Shown here: piece by piece, positions 43,013 through 53,437 of the stretch | How positions within the stretch are numbered: the stretch's first letter is position 1 | Layout of the letters: each line of letters begins with the position of its first letter | Assembly (NCBI GenBank): GCA_964017145.1 | Contig: OZ024848.1 | Coordinates: 1,314,501 to 1,378,500 of the forward strand | Direction: 5' to 3' | DNA from: Agrocybe praecox | Taxonomy: Eukaryota; Basidiomycota; Agaricomycetes; Agaricales; Agrocybaceae | DNA length: 64,000 nt | Notes under the pieces: generated by a model | The model's input: the letters and a program-made list of their open reading frames with translations, nothing else | Told to the model about the DNA's origin: nothing | Databases searched by the model: none | Program-made: the position numbers and the translations under genes

Positions 43013-43853
43013 TGGTGGCTGCCAAACTATAAGCATGTATCCAGAATGGTACTTGCCAGGCTTGGCAGTTGCCAGTCTGATGTCATGTAGATATCTATTA
43101 TCATGTGATTGTCATGTGATTGAGTGCACAGCCATCTGTAGTCATGTGAAAGTCATGTGATCTGGTGCACAGCCACCAAAAATCAAAGTTGTAGAGAAAA
43201 ATTTAAAAGTTATGCTAAATATTTTTTATTACATAATCATCAACGGTTCAACCACAAAACACAAAATATCTGCAGAAAGCTGAGTACAAATCAAAATAAA
43301 AGATTGAAATATTTATAGCAAGCCAAAAATAAATTCTAAAATCATCAAAAAATGTGGCCCATACTATTTTAGGTTAGATCTATCAAATATGTGAAATGTT
43401 CTAAAAATATATCAGTCCAAAAATAAATTTTGTTCTAAAAATAGATTTGATCTTATTTGGTCTTGTCTTAGTTGCCATCATTAGTTGCCATCATTATCCA
43501 TTGATGGGCCTTTACGCAAAATCCTCAAAGTCCAAAGTTCACTTGCCATATTAAGGTATTTGGTTGTGACAACACCTAAGTCCTAAGTTGTTTGGTGTTT
43601 GGGTGTGTTGGTGGCTGATCATCTGTTATTTATTATTTGTTTGTATTTGAGGCCATAAAATTGTGCCAGTGGACCCTGAATGTGTAAATAGAGGCAAGCA
43701 AAAAGTCATACTTTTGTATTTTGATGCAATCAGTAACAACCAGTCACAACACATGACCAGTCAAGAATATAGGCAGTCAAACATATAAGTCTGGCAACTG
43801 CCAGCCCAGGTAGGTACCATTCTGGATACATGCCTATAGTTTGGCAACTACCA
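43013..43853. mobile_element. Small TIR element, 841 bp
   Basis: Inverted ends of about 60 bp: TGCCAAACTATAAGCATGTA with TCCAGAATGGTAC and GCAGTTGCCAG on the left (43013-43075), the complement on the right (43791-43853). AT-rich interior with a short direct repeat (TCATGTGA words, 43094-43180) and no ORF. A related right-hand half occurs at 58785-59000. No clear target duplication. Confidence 0.7.
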
Positions 43854-44103
43854 TAATTTCATGTCATAAAATGAATGCTATGGCTGGCCAAAGAGCCTCA
43901 GCTATGTACAGATCGAGAACACGATCGGGCCACTGGGCGGGCATCATCTGAGACAATGACTAGTACTTACCAGCTTCGAGGAATCGAGACCCACCCTTTC
44001 TTCAAATTTTCCTCTCCTCTCTAAATTATCTCATTACTATTCTGGTATTCCAGGATACCGTAAAGCTTATTAGTGTCTACCTGCGTATTGTGTCAGTTTC
44101 ACT

Positions 44104-45540
44104 ATGGACACGGCTCAGAACCCACTCGTCGACGGACTGGATTCCGCCACGCCGGCAGCCTATCACAAAACTCTTGTTCAACTCGAGCGAGGCGCTGGGG
44201 AACCCAATATTTTCCAGGCATTCAACCACCCCTTGGCGCCGCTGGGGGCAAAACATGTGTTCGTTTATTTCATGGCGACTACGTCGAAAGAGATGGAGAA
44301 GCTATATCAAGAGGAGAAGGTGTATACGGTGCCTTATCAAATCGGTGATGAGCTCAAGTCAAAAGGTGTGTTGTTTTCCAACGTAAAGCGCTAAATTATG
44401 AATCTTAAGCACCTTATAGGATATATGGAACTGTCGGGTGGGGACTATCTTTTTGCCGCCTGTACCAGATTGAACTGGGATAAAAGAAGGCCGTCATTGG
44501 ATGTAATTAAGGTCTGGGTGACCGATAGGTACATATATTTCTCAGTATATAAGATATTACAAGTTCTAATATTGTTAAAGGACCTCGCATGCTGCAGACA
44601 AAATCGCTCAATCTGCTACTTTAGGAGAGAGACAATTGAGAGCTCCTGGCAAACCTGTGTACGACAAGAAGACAAAGACGTTCATGGGCGGGCCTGCAAT
44701 TCTTCGGTCCATTCGAGCAATATCAGAGACCGAAAATACAATACTATCTGCAGGCCCTGCACGTCAAACCCCTCCCAAGATATTAGGGCCACCTGGCTCT
44801 TCGAAATTGAAGAGCATAAGAGCAGAACTGGACGAGCACCTCGTTATAAGAAAGAACATCATAACAGTACGTCTTCTTGTCTATTTTATAGTAAACAACA
44901 AGGTGTAACGTGTCCGATGCAGGCAGCAGCAAACATGGCAGCGTCTTCTCTGTCTCGAGCGCCCCGAGGAATGGTAGACGACATGGTTCTCAGACAAAAT
45001 ATCACCAACACCTTCCAGTGCGGGTCGTCTAGGACTGTTGGTACTTCAACCATCCAGATCAATTTTGCGGATGTACAAAAGAGGAGTAACAGTACGTCCA
45101 CGCCTCTTTACTATTATGTTCTGTGACTTACTTATAGTAAAACAGTGGGACCTATGAGTTCCATGAGGAGAGTAGGCTCCGGACATATTGATGAGGGTGA
45201 TGAAGCGGCCTTAATCACCAGTACTTTGGGTGGTTCGGACCTGAGCAAAGGTGTACACCCAGGGTGTATGCATTTTCTACATCCTAAGGTATATGTAGAC
45301 CTTGGAAGGATGGTCGGCGTAAACTTTTCTGGACTACACAAGCATGGAGGCTCGCCACCTAGCACTCCTGATGGTCAAGAGCCCAGTCCTCAGGATAAGC
45401 ATTGTCTTATAGTTTCTTATCCTACGAGCATGAATTATACGGGCGAGGGTCGAATTCCACTGTTCGCTACTAGTAGTAAAAATGAAACTATTTTTATATC
45501 GCTGATGTGCGTACAACGTTCTGACTGTAGGAAAGATGAG
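44104..45540 (+). CDS. Uncharacterised Agaricomycete protein, multi-exon
   Basis: Start MDTAQNPLVDGLDSATPAAY at 44104; exon 1 runs to ELKSKG before GTGTGT (about 44366). Exon 2 gives GYMELSGGDYLFAACTRLNW and KVWVTDR (about 44419-44528). Exon 3 from about 44590 gives TLGERQLRAPGKPVYDKKT, GGPAILRSIRAIS and LDEHLVIRKN. Exon 4 from about 44925 gives MAASSLSRAPRGMVDDMVLR. The last from about 45137 gives GSGHIDEGDEAALITSTLGG, LGRMVGVNFSGLHKHGGSPP, DKHCLIVSYPTSMNY and GRIPLFATSSKNE. The NFSGL..HGG(S/T)PP motif recurs in many mushroom proteins of unknown role. The frame has no stop inside the exons, but where it ends (after about 45520) is unclear. No domain with known activity was seen. Confidence 0.55.
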
Positions 45541-47083
45541 AGATGTACGAAGCGTGAGCCAACAAAACAAAAACAAAAGAAACACTCAGCGAGCGTCGAG
45601 AGGTGCTCTGAGGGTGCGAGACGGAGGTTTGGGCTGTGTTCCAGCAAGAGGCAAGCCACTACGAGGATACTAGGTGTTGAGTGAGTCGTCTCGAGTCGAG
45701 CGAGAGAGATACAACGGTTCCAGAGGCTTGAGAGGTTCAGAAGGTTCGAGGTTGTTCGTTAGACGTTCGGGAGTGTTCGTGAGTCATTAGAGCGGGTCGG
45801 TGAGCGATACCGAAGGTGTACTGAACCGTAGCGAGTGTAGAGAGGTTGAGGTAATGCTGAGAGGTTGAAACGAGGCAAGATCAAAGGGAAATACAAAGTA
45901 AACGTTACACAGAACGTTCGAGGACGAAGTACGAGGGTGTAGACGGTATACGCAACGAATTGATAGGCAGTATGAATGAAATGAAAGGGAAACGAGGAAC
46001 TTCGAGACAGTTTCGAAGCGAGACTGAGCTGTGAGGAGAGAGGGGGACGAATACTCTTCTTCGTTTTTTGTGTATGTACATAAGGTCGATAATATAGTAC
46101 CTATGAAAGGGAAACCAATAAAATCGGATGATAATGAAAGTAATAAAAGGAGATATAGAATAGTATGGAACATATGTCAAATGTCAAAGGGATAGTATAA
46201 AATAGAGAGGGAAAGGGTCTTGAAAGGGTCCAAAGTGTATAAAATAGTGAAATAAAGACATACGAGCATATGGAAATCGTTCGTTAGTGTTCGTAATCCT
46301 AGACTAAAGCCTCCCGAACGAATCTATAAGGTATAAAGAGTTCCATAAAGAGTTTCTGATCGAATAAGCGACACTTGAGTGACCGGCGAACATGAGAGAT
46401 TGGGTGGCGCTTTCTGGGCTTGAAGACTGACATTCTGGTGACTCGGAATGGTTCATTACTATTCTGGAAGGGTCGTCGAACGGTATTATGAATGTGCCAA
46501 ACCCCGTAGATCGCTACCGAATGAATGAAAGACCTTTGAGGTTGCACAAGTCTGGTGATGACGTCATCCGAGGGTTCAAGGCGTTGAGAGTCGTTTGTGG
46601 GCGCAGTTCTCGTTCAGCGAGTGTCGAATACGTTCGTTAGTGTTCGTAGAGTGTCTTCGAACGTTCTCGAGTCTTCCCGAACCTTCACGAAGTTGTCCGA
46701 ATGGTACTGAACTCGCTTAAGGCCTGGAGGGTCGTCTGGAGCTCGAGTCTCGTTCGCTGGGGTCAATACTCGTTCGGTGGACGCGAAATACGTTCATTGT
46801 GGTTCGTCGAATGTCCTAGAGTGCTCATTAAGACTGTCGATCCGAGGGGAGCACGATGCAGATAGGTGTGAGGCTCCCAAGGTGTGTAGCTTGGGTAATG
46901 ACGTCATTTGAGGCCTCGAGTCTCGAGACTCGTTCGGTAGTGGCACTGTCCGTTCGGTGCATGTAATATACGTTCGTTGTGCTTCGTAGAATGTCCCCGA
47001 ACGTTCCCTAGTACTTGTCGAACATTCTCGAGGTCATCCGAGCGATGGGACTCGGCCCGGATGCTAATAGTCGCTCGAAATCA
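45541..47083. other. GTTCG-rich non-coding stretch between two genes
   Basis: Highly repetitive use of CGTTCG, GTTCGTTAGTG and GTTCGTAGAATGTCC words (for example near 46630, 46795 and 46975), with an AT-rich centre (46060-46270). No continuous protein frame. It may be an LTR or other insertion, but I could not find matching ends. Confidence 0.45.
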
Positions 47084-48807
47084 AATTTTCAGAGCCTGTA
47101 GAGGCTTGGGGCGCATCATCGCCAGAAATGCGCTGGCCTGAGTAAGTTTCTGAATATAGTTTGTGCGGTAAGAACATGCACTTATAATGTTATATATATA
47201 TCAGACTTCATAAGGATGCACTCGGACGATCTACAACCTGCAATTATGCTAGGGAAGGAAAGACTATGACAGACGATAGAACACTTTTGAAGTTTTTCTG
47301 TTGGGAAATGTGGTTACTGGTTCTCAATGGAGCCCGACAACTTGATCCTGATGGCAAGCGCATTGGATTGCAGGTCGACACAGACAAATTCTTTGAGTGC
47401 TTCAGCTCTGTGGTTGACAGAGAAAGGGTTGCCTTACCTCCTTGGACGATGGCGCCTGGCTGGAGACCCAAAAACGCTCTGTTGTTTGAAGGAAATGGGA
47501 CTGTATTGGGTGATGACCTTGTGGATCAGACTGCTACGAGGCTTGAGGTCATCTCTCATTTGGAAGACCAGCGCAGGAAGGTCACTCAGTTCATACCTTT
47601 TTCCATCAGACGTGGCCATGTACAGGCCCTTACAGACCAAGATATCAAGTGCATCTTGGACGAACACGATTTAGAACCTCAGGTGGCAGGTGATTTGAAA
47701 AGTCTTTCCTGGATGCATAAGTCGAACACTGCTGAAATGTTGGAGGAGGAATGCGGCAATGATGATGGGGAAAGCAAGGTTTCAGAACACGAGGATGAGA
47801 GTGACGATGAAGATTTTTTTGCCACAGAAGACTTTGAATTACTTGTCAATGCCCAGTTAAATTCTCACAAGTCTCGCAAAGCTGATACCAAGGCCAACAA
47901 GTCTCGTAAAGCCAATACCAAGGCTAACAAGTCTCATGAAGCCATTGCCAAGGCTAACAAAAAGAAGTCCGGTGGCAAAAAAAGTAAAGAAGTAGTAGCT
48001 AGCAAGGAGGAAGAAGAAGAGGAAGGGGAAGACACTCCCATGACTTTACAGCTCAATATCCTCAAAAATCCAGACAAATATCAGCCATTCTACGAATTAA
48101 CTCCTGGAAGAAAGAGGATGTCTTCGAACGAAGGGCCATATAGAAAGGATATTATAGTCAAAAACAAGGGCTTATTCAGTGCCATAATTTGGAAGGGCAT
48201 AACTCTTAAAACAGAATTTACGGCCAAGGAACAAATGGTGTTCAACGACTTTGAAGACTGGCAAAACTATATAAAGCCTTTCGAACATAACCCAGCATAC
48301 ATCTGCAACATACTTGTCAGAGATGTTCCCGACCCCAACAGATCATACAAGCATGCTGAAGTATACTGGAAAAGTGTACTGGCTTTAGAGTGGGAGGAGT
48401 ATATTGCAAGTGGCAAGGCAAATTTTGTCAACACATTCAAAATGCTTTTCAACACCACAAGACTGAAGCAGCCCTTTCTCCACATTGGAGCACTGGGAAG
48501 TTTTGAAATTGCAGCAGACATAGCATACTCTGGATGTTATGATCTTCCCACTTATGCAGAAGTTGCTTTATGCATAAGCATAATAAATAAGGGGGCACTG
48601 AAGGGGCTGATGACATTCGCAGGCATAGAGACAGAGGACACATCTACATACAAAGCAAACACAGAGGATATGGTACCAGATTTAATGAAGGCCTGACAAA
48701 TGATGGAAGATTTAGCAGGTGAAAGAGATTCTTTGTATCTTCAGATCGACAATGTAGCATTAGAAAACACTTTATGTAAATTTAGAGGTGCTGTCAGAAG
48801 AAACTGA
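47084..48807 (+). pseudogene. Uncharacterised basidiomycete protein, one internal TGA
   Basis: A small exon about 47091-47139 (PVEAWGASSPEMRWPE, then GTAAG), then from 47203 a long exon reading KDALGRSTTCNYAREGKTMT, FFCWEMWLLVLNGARQLDPD, PPWTMAPGWRPKN, an acidic region (47740-47830), a Lys-rich repeat of KANKSRKA/DTKANKSRK (47870-47960), a Glu run (48000-48030), then KHAEVYWKSVLALEWEEYIA and FLHIGALGSFEIAADIAYSG, a conserved-looking C-terminal domain. A TGA at 48694-48696 is followed in frame by QMMEDLAGERDSLYLQIDN up to a stop at 48805-48807, so about 36 residues are probably cut off. Acidic and basic tracts suggest a nuclear or nucleic-acid role. No known family. Confidence 0.55.
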
Positions 48808-51255
48808 ATTGTATAAGTCGGTATTTATGTATTTATTATTGTTGAAAATTGTATAGGTCAATGTTTATGTTTATGTAGCTAGTGTTGGTGAGAACTGTAG
48901 TATTTTGATGCAAATAAAGTGTGTTAAGTACTGTTGAAGTACTAAAAAGAAAGAAATAAACAAGTGCAAAACTACACTTTTGGAATCCCCAACACAACAA
49001 CCCACTTTATATAGGTTGAAAGTGCCCAACTCTTATCTTTTTTTAGCAAGATGGGTTATATAACAAACCACTGCAAATGATTTCAAAGGAACCTCGCCAG
49101 GAAATTCAGGATAATGATCCATCATCCGATCCATTATCTCTTCCGTCCACACCATTTTCTTTTCTCTGGCACCGTATATAGGCACTTACAGAGACTGTCA
49201 GCAAGGGCCAAATAATCATAATATATATCATACCATTTTCTCCATACATAGTAGGTTGGGTAAGCCCTTTGCCTTCACCTTTCTTCAATGCCATCTGGCG
49301 TGCGGGCAGTGCAGATTTTGAAGGGCTGGAGAAAGGATTGAAGCTGGAATCGTTGCTATTGTATGCTGGGTTAAAATTATTAATCAAAGCAATCCAAATA
49401 TAAGAAGGATAAACTTACTGCTGTTTTTCATAGTCGCAAAAGACATAGTATCATGGAACATGTATACTCCAATAGAAGGCTCTTTGATGACCATGCCAAG
49501 TACAGCAATAAATCGCTGAAATTCACCAGAGTGAAAATAGCCAGCTATTGAAGTGGATTCAAATCTCACTCCAGGTCTCGAAGCCTTGAGATAACAGCTA
49601 GATACCCATATTGGAGTAAGACAGAGAGCAACAGAACCATTAGGTGCCAGAATAACATGTTGTTGAGAAACACGGTTGGTTAACTTGGCTGAAAGTTCTG
49701 TTGGTATAGATCTGGACAGGTTGATATACTTCCCATCAGAAATAAAGTTCATGATGGCGATAGCAGGCCTTGGTTAATAATCAGACAGTGGTTGTAACAG
49801 ATATAAAAAATAACATACTTTTTCCACAGTGACTCTAGTTTGCCAAACCAAGAGGAAAAGTTTACCAGTCCTCTTCCCTCACCGTTATCTTTCACAAAAT
49901 GATGATTGACTTGTCTGTTGATGCATAAGCAAAGAAAAAAAGAATGAGAGAATAGCGGGTACCTAAGGCAAGGAAGATCCTCATAGCTTCCTTTAGAAGC
50001 CAGATATTCATCTTCATATTCTTTCTTTGCAACTTCACATTGTAACAGTAGTGCCCTAATATAAATTAGAGAAATGCATGATAAGATAAAAAAAAGAATG
50101 GAGTACATACTCAGAAGTAATAGTGTCATTGTCGTCATGGTAAATAGAACTTCCATCAAGAGGTACAGCATTCCCAGGAGTAGCATTTCCTAGATTCTCA
50201 TCATCGCTGGAGTCGGAATTGTTCTTAGGCTTGTCTTTAACCTTTGAGCTACTGCTGATTCCAAGATTTTCATTGTCACTAGACATAGGATCCTGCTTAT
50301 GAATAAGTTTGGATGGATATTTGGGTATGACAACCTCAGGTTTGGGGCTTGAAGTACAGAAGTTAATTTGCATATAAACCAGTGATTGTATATGAGCTTA
50401 CCGGAAAGGACCAATTGAAGATTTCCCAGTACTTTACCCTCCCCCTGATTCCGAGTGGATTCCATGAAATCCAGGTTAATTCCAGGGATTCCAATTGGAA
50501 TCCAACCATTCCAGCTCCAGTCCAGCCAAGTCATATGGATTCCAACTGTGTTCCTGGTCAATTCCAACTTGATTCCAGATGGATTCCAATGACCCAATTT
50601 GGGGTGGAATGAAATAGGAATGGAATCCAATCACATTCCATCTGGATTCCAAGTAAGGTGGGACTTAACAAAATTTAACACAAGTCCATAGGAACAGATT
50701 CCACTTGGATTCCAACCATTCCAGGTGCATTCCAAAAAATTTCATGTCATTTATGTTTAAAAAAACATAATATTCACCAAAAACATGAGAATCACACAAA
50801 AAAACATATAAAAAGCGAAATTTCATTAATTAATTGAGTGGGATTGTCGTTGGCATCCTGTCGTCGTTGTTCGTGCGGCATCGCTTGTGTGACGTTGTTG
50901 GGGTCGTCGCTGCCACGTCGTCGTCGCCCCTCACCTGGCCACGTCACGCCCATGCCCGCCGCCTCGTGTTTGTTGGCTCGTTGGCTGGCATTCGTCGTTG
51001 GCGTGTCGTTGGTGTTGGTGTTGGTGTTGGCGAGTTGTCTTCGTCGTGGCTCATGTTGTCGTCGTGGGCGTTGTCGCTGCCGTCGTCGTTGGGGAGTGAG
51101 GAGCGACGTGGTGGTGCGGGACGAAGTGGTGGTGGTGGTGGGAGAGAAAGAGGTGAGGTGGCAACCAAACGGCGTTGCCATCAGTCACGTTTGAGCCATG
51201 CCAAGACATGCCAAAAAAGGTGGTATGTATACCTCACGTTTTAAATGTTTCTATA

Positions 51256-51340
51256 AGCCTTTGTGGCACAGGTGGTATATCGTGCACCCTCAGCGTTCTC
51301 GGGGTCGAGCGTTCGATTCTCGCTGGTGTGCTTTTTTTTT
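51256..51340 (+). tRNA. tRNA-like / degenerate pol III unit
   Basis: An A-box-like TGGCACAGGTGG (51263-51274), a possible GCAC/GTGC D-stem, a B-box-like GCGTTCGATTC (51309-51319), then a run of ten T (51331-51340) as in pol III terminators. The acceptor and anticodon stems do not pair well, so this is probably a tRNA pseudogene or a tRNA-derived (SINE-like) head. No anticodon is assigned. Confidence 0.35.
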
Positions 51341-51682
51341 ATTCCTATTAATAATTAAAATAAGAGCAACGGTGCCCTCAATCTAATTGGATTCCATCGT
51401 ATTCCATTGGAATGGCCTCAAACGGGTCATATCTAATGGTATATAGTGTATTTCTAGTGGATTCCGGCCAATTTGTCTGCTATATGTTGGATTCCACTTG
51501 GATTCTACCTAAATTCCACCTACATTCCGCACATTCTGCTGGAACCAAGGTGGAATATTCCACCTGGAATGGGTAATTCAACGGATTCCAGTTGGAATCC
51601 TGGTGGAATCCATGGTGGGTCCTCCCATACAAAATGGCAGAGAATTGTGTCTTGAAATTCACTCTGGAATCCACTGGAATCC

Positions 51683-52041
51683 TGTTACGACACAAGCCGT
51701 TTCGTATGTGTATAACTCCCAGAGTTTACACCGAAGAAGGCTATAGGCGTAGGTTCTTAGTTCTTCGTTCGAGTTTCGAGTAGTGAAACTGTAGTATTCT
51801 CAAGAACTAGTTAAAGAACAAGAGAACAGTCGTACTACGTATTTATAAGTAAGAGGCATGTGTAAAGAGCATTGTAAAGGCGTGGTAGACGTTCATAGGA
51901 AGTGAGGAATAGGCATTGTAGCAGTGTGGTGATTGTTCGATAAGAAACACCTTGCAAAGGTGTGATAGTCGTTCGGTAAAGGCGAGGCGGTGAAACAGTA
52001 AAGAAATGAAAAAGAGTCGGCCTGCGTGTGTGTTCGTAACA
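51683..52041 (-). repeat. 3' LTR of gypsy copy 2
   Basis: TGTTACG ... CGTAACA. Apparently identical to 58320-58678. Confidence 0.94.
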
Positions 52042-52076
52042 TTACCCCCGTTCTAGATCGAAGATTCCAGATTCGA

Positions 52077-53048
52077 CTAAAGTTGTTGATATTGGTAGGG
52101 GCAGTCTCGTTTGAGATGTCCTGTTCGTTGGCAATTATAACATGTCGGGGTTGCGTTTCTTCTGGGTCGGGGTCGAAGGGTGTATGGATGAGGCAGTCCT
52201 CGAAATTGTCGTGGACCGTTTGGTGGTACTATGGTTTGTCTTGGTTCGGAAGGTCGTCGGTTTTGCTGTCGTCGTGGTAGATAGGGGGGAGGGAGATCGT
52301 TGTTGATTCTAGGAGTTGGTTCTGTTCGGGTTTCGTTGCTATGTGTTCCTGTTGCATCGGAGCCGACGTGGCTAGGAAATAGGGTGTGAAGGAATTGTCG
52401 ATGATTTAATGGGGGACGGTTGGGTGATTCTGGGAGTCCCGCTAGTCGTTGAAAGGTTCTGATGTCGAGGACGGAGGGGTTTGGTTCTGATGGTTGTTCA
52501 GGTGTCGTAGTGGGTTTCACTAGCGGTTCGTCGGGTTCTTCGTTGTGTTGGTCTACGACGATGAAGGGGACGGAAGGCGTTCGGCTAGGGTTTGGGTCGG
52601 GAGTTTCTTTGTTGGTGGTGTCTTTCGGGGGTGTTCGTACGTAGATGTCAGTGTCGTCGTCTGGAGTAGGTTCTCTGGTGTCAGGAAAAGTGATGGGGTT
52701 TGTCGGATGTCCGGGTGGATAAGGGGAAGGTACGTTTCCTCGGATTGGTCGATGTTCGTTAGCGTAATAGGTTCTTCGTTGTTCCCAGAAGTTCTGGGTG
52801 TGATTGCCTAGTCCTTCCCAACAGAGGGCGTCGAGACGGAGGGCGGCGAGTCTTCGGAGTTCGTTTAGGTGTTTCGTTTGTTGATGAATTTCGTTCTCGA
52901 TGTCGAGGAGAGTGGTAAGAGAGTCGTTATATCGGCCCAGGGGGGCAACCAGGTTAAAAAGTGTCTGTCGGTCAAGGAAGTTTTGGGAAGAATGATGGAA
53001 TTCGGTATATCCGATGATGAAGTCGTTCTGAGCGTTTAGTTGGGGCAT
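52077..53048 (-). CDS. Gypsy copy 2 post-pol ORF with CCHC zinc knuckle
   Basis: Start MPQLNAQNDFIIGYTEFHHS at 53048, aligned to the copy 1 start; an upstream in-frame ATG (53213) lies in sequence that codes for the small ORF in another frame. 323 aa with the same plan as copy 1: N-terminal helices, Pro/Thr-rich middle, Arg/Pro-rich end with CYNCQRTGHLKRDCPY at the C-terminus. Substitutions relative to copy 1 are mostly conservative or in the disordered middle. Confidence 0.75.
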   Translation of the reverse strand: MPQLNAQNDFIIGYTEFHHSSQNFLDRQTLFNLVAPLGRYNDSLTTLLDIENEIHQQTKHLNELRRLAALRLDALCWEGLGNHTQNFWEQRRTYYANEHRPIRGNVPSPYPPGHPTNPITFPDTREPTPDDDTDIYVRTPPKDTTNKETPDPNPSRTPSVPFIVVDQHNEEPDEPLVKPTTTPEQPSEPNPSVLDIRTFQRLAGLPESPNRPPLNHRQFLHTLFPSHVGSDATGTHSNETRTEPTPRINNDLPPPYLPRRQQNRRPSEPRQTIVPPNGPRQFRGLPHPYTLRPRPRRNATPTCYNCQRTGHLKRDCPYQYQQL

Positions 53049-53068
53049 GGTAAGATCGAGAGGATGGT

Positions 53069-53398
53069 TTAGTAGTAAAGCGAGTATCGACGATAGTGAG
53101 TTCGGTTCTGGGTAGTAAAGACAGGAATCATCCTGCTTATATGTTCTTCTTTGATCGATTCGAGTTTGGGTGTAAACTTCTTGAATGAGATTCTTCGGTT
53201 CTTGCGTTTGCATGCAGGTGGGGGTGGAAACTCCTTGTCGAATGTCAGGCTGATTTGCCTTGCTCTAGACGTGCGGTGGAACGTCTGTGTCAATGTGATC
53301 CAGTCGGAGAGAAGGGTTGAAGGTTTAAATGAGAAAGGGTCGTCTTCCAGCCGTTCGTGGAGTAGTGATAGATTATAGAGGTTCAGTTCGTCGTGCAT
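53069..53398 (-). CDS. Gypsy copy 2 small post-pol ORF (109 aa)
   Basis: MHDELNLYNLSLLHERLEDD ... same length as the copy 1 partner, same Pro run, basic KRKNRRISFKKF segment and KLESIKEEHISRMIPVF end. Conservation of length and frame between diverged copies supports a real protein. No known domain. Confidence 0.55.
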   Translation of the reverse strand: MHDELNLYNLSLLHERLEDDPFSFKPSTLLSDWITLTQTFHRTSRARQISLTFDKEFPPPPACKRKNRRISFKKFTPKLESIKEEHISRMIPVFTTQNRTHYRRYSLYY

Positions 53399-53437
53399 GT
53401 TAGGGGTGTGTTGTGGTTCGAGGTAGGGTGTATGTTT

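Noticed and set aside
50792..51244. Overlapping ORFs in the GC-rich block, both strands
   Set aside because: Low-complexity GTCGTCGTT repeats keep all frames open; amino acid content is simple runs with no conserved motif.
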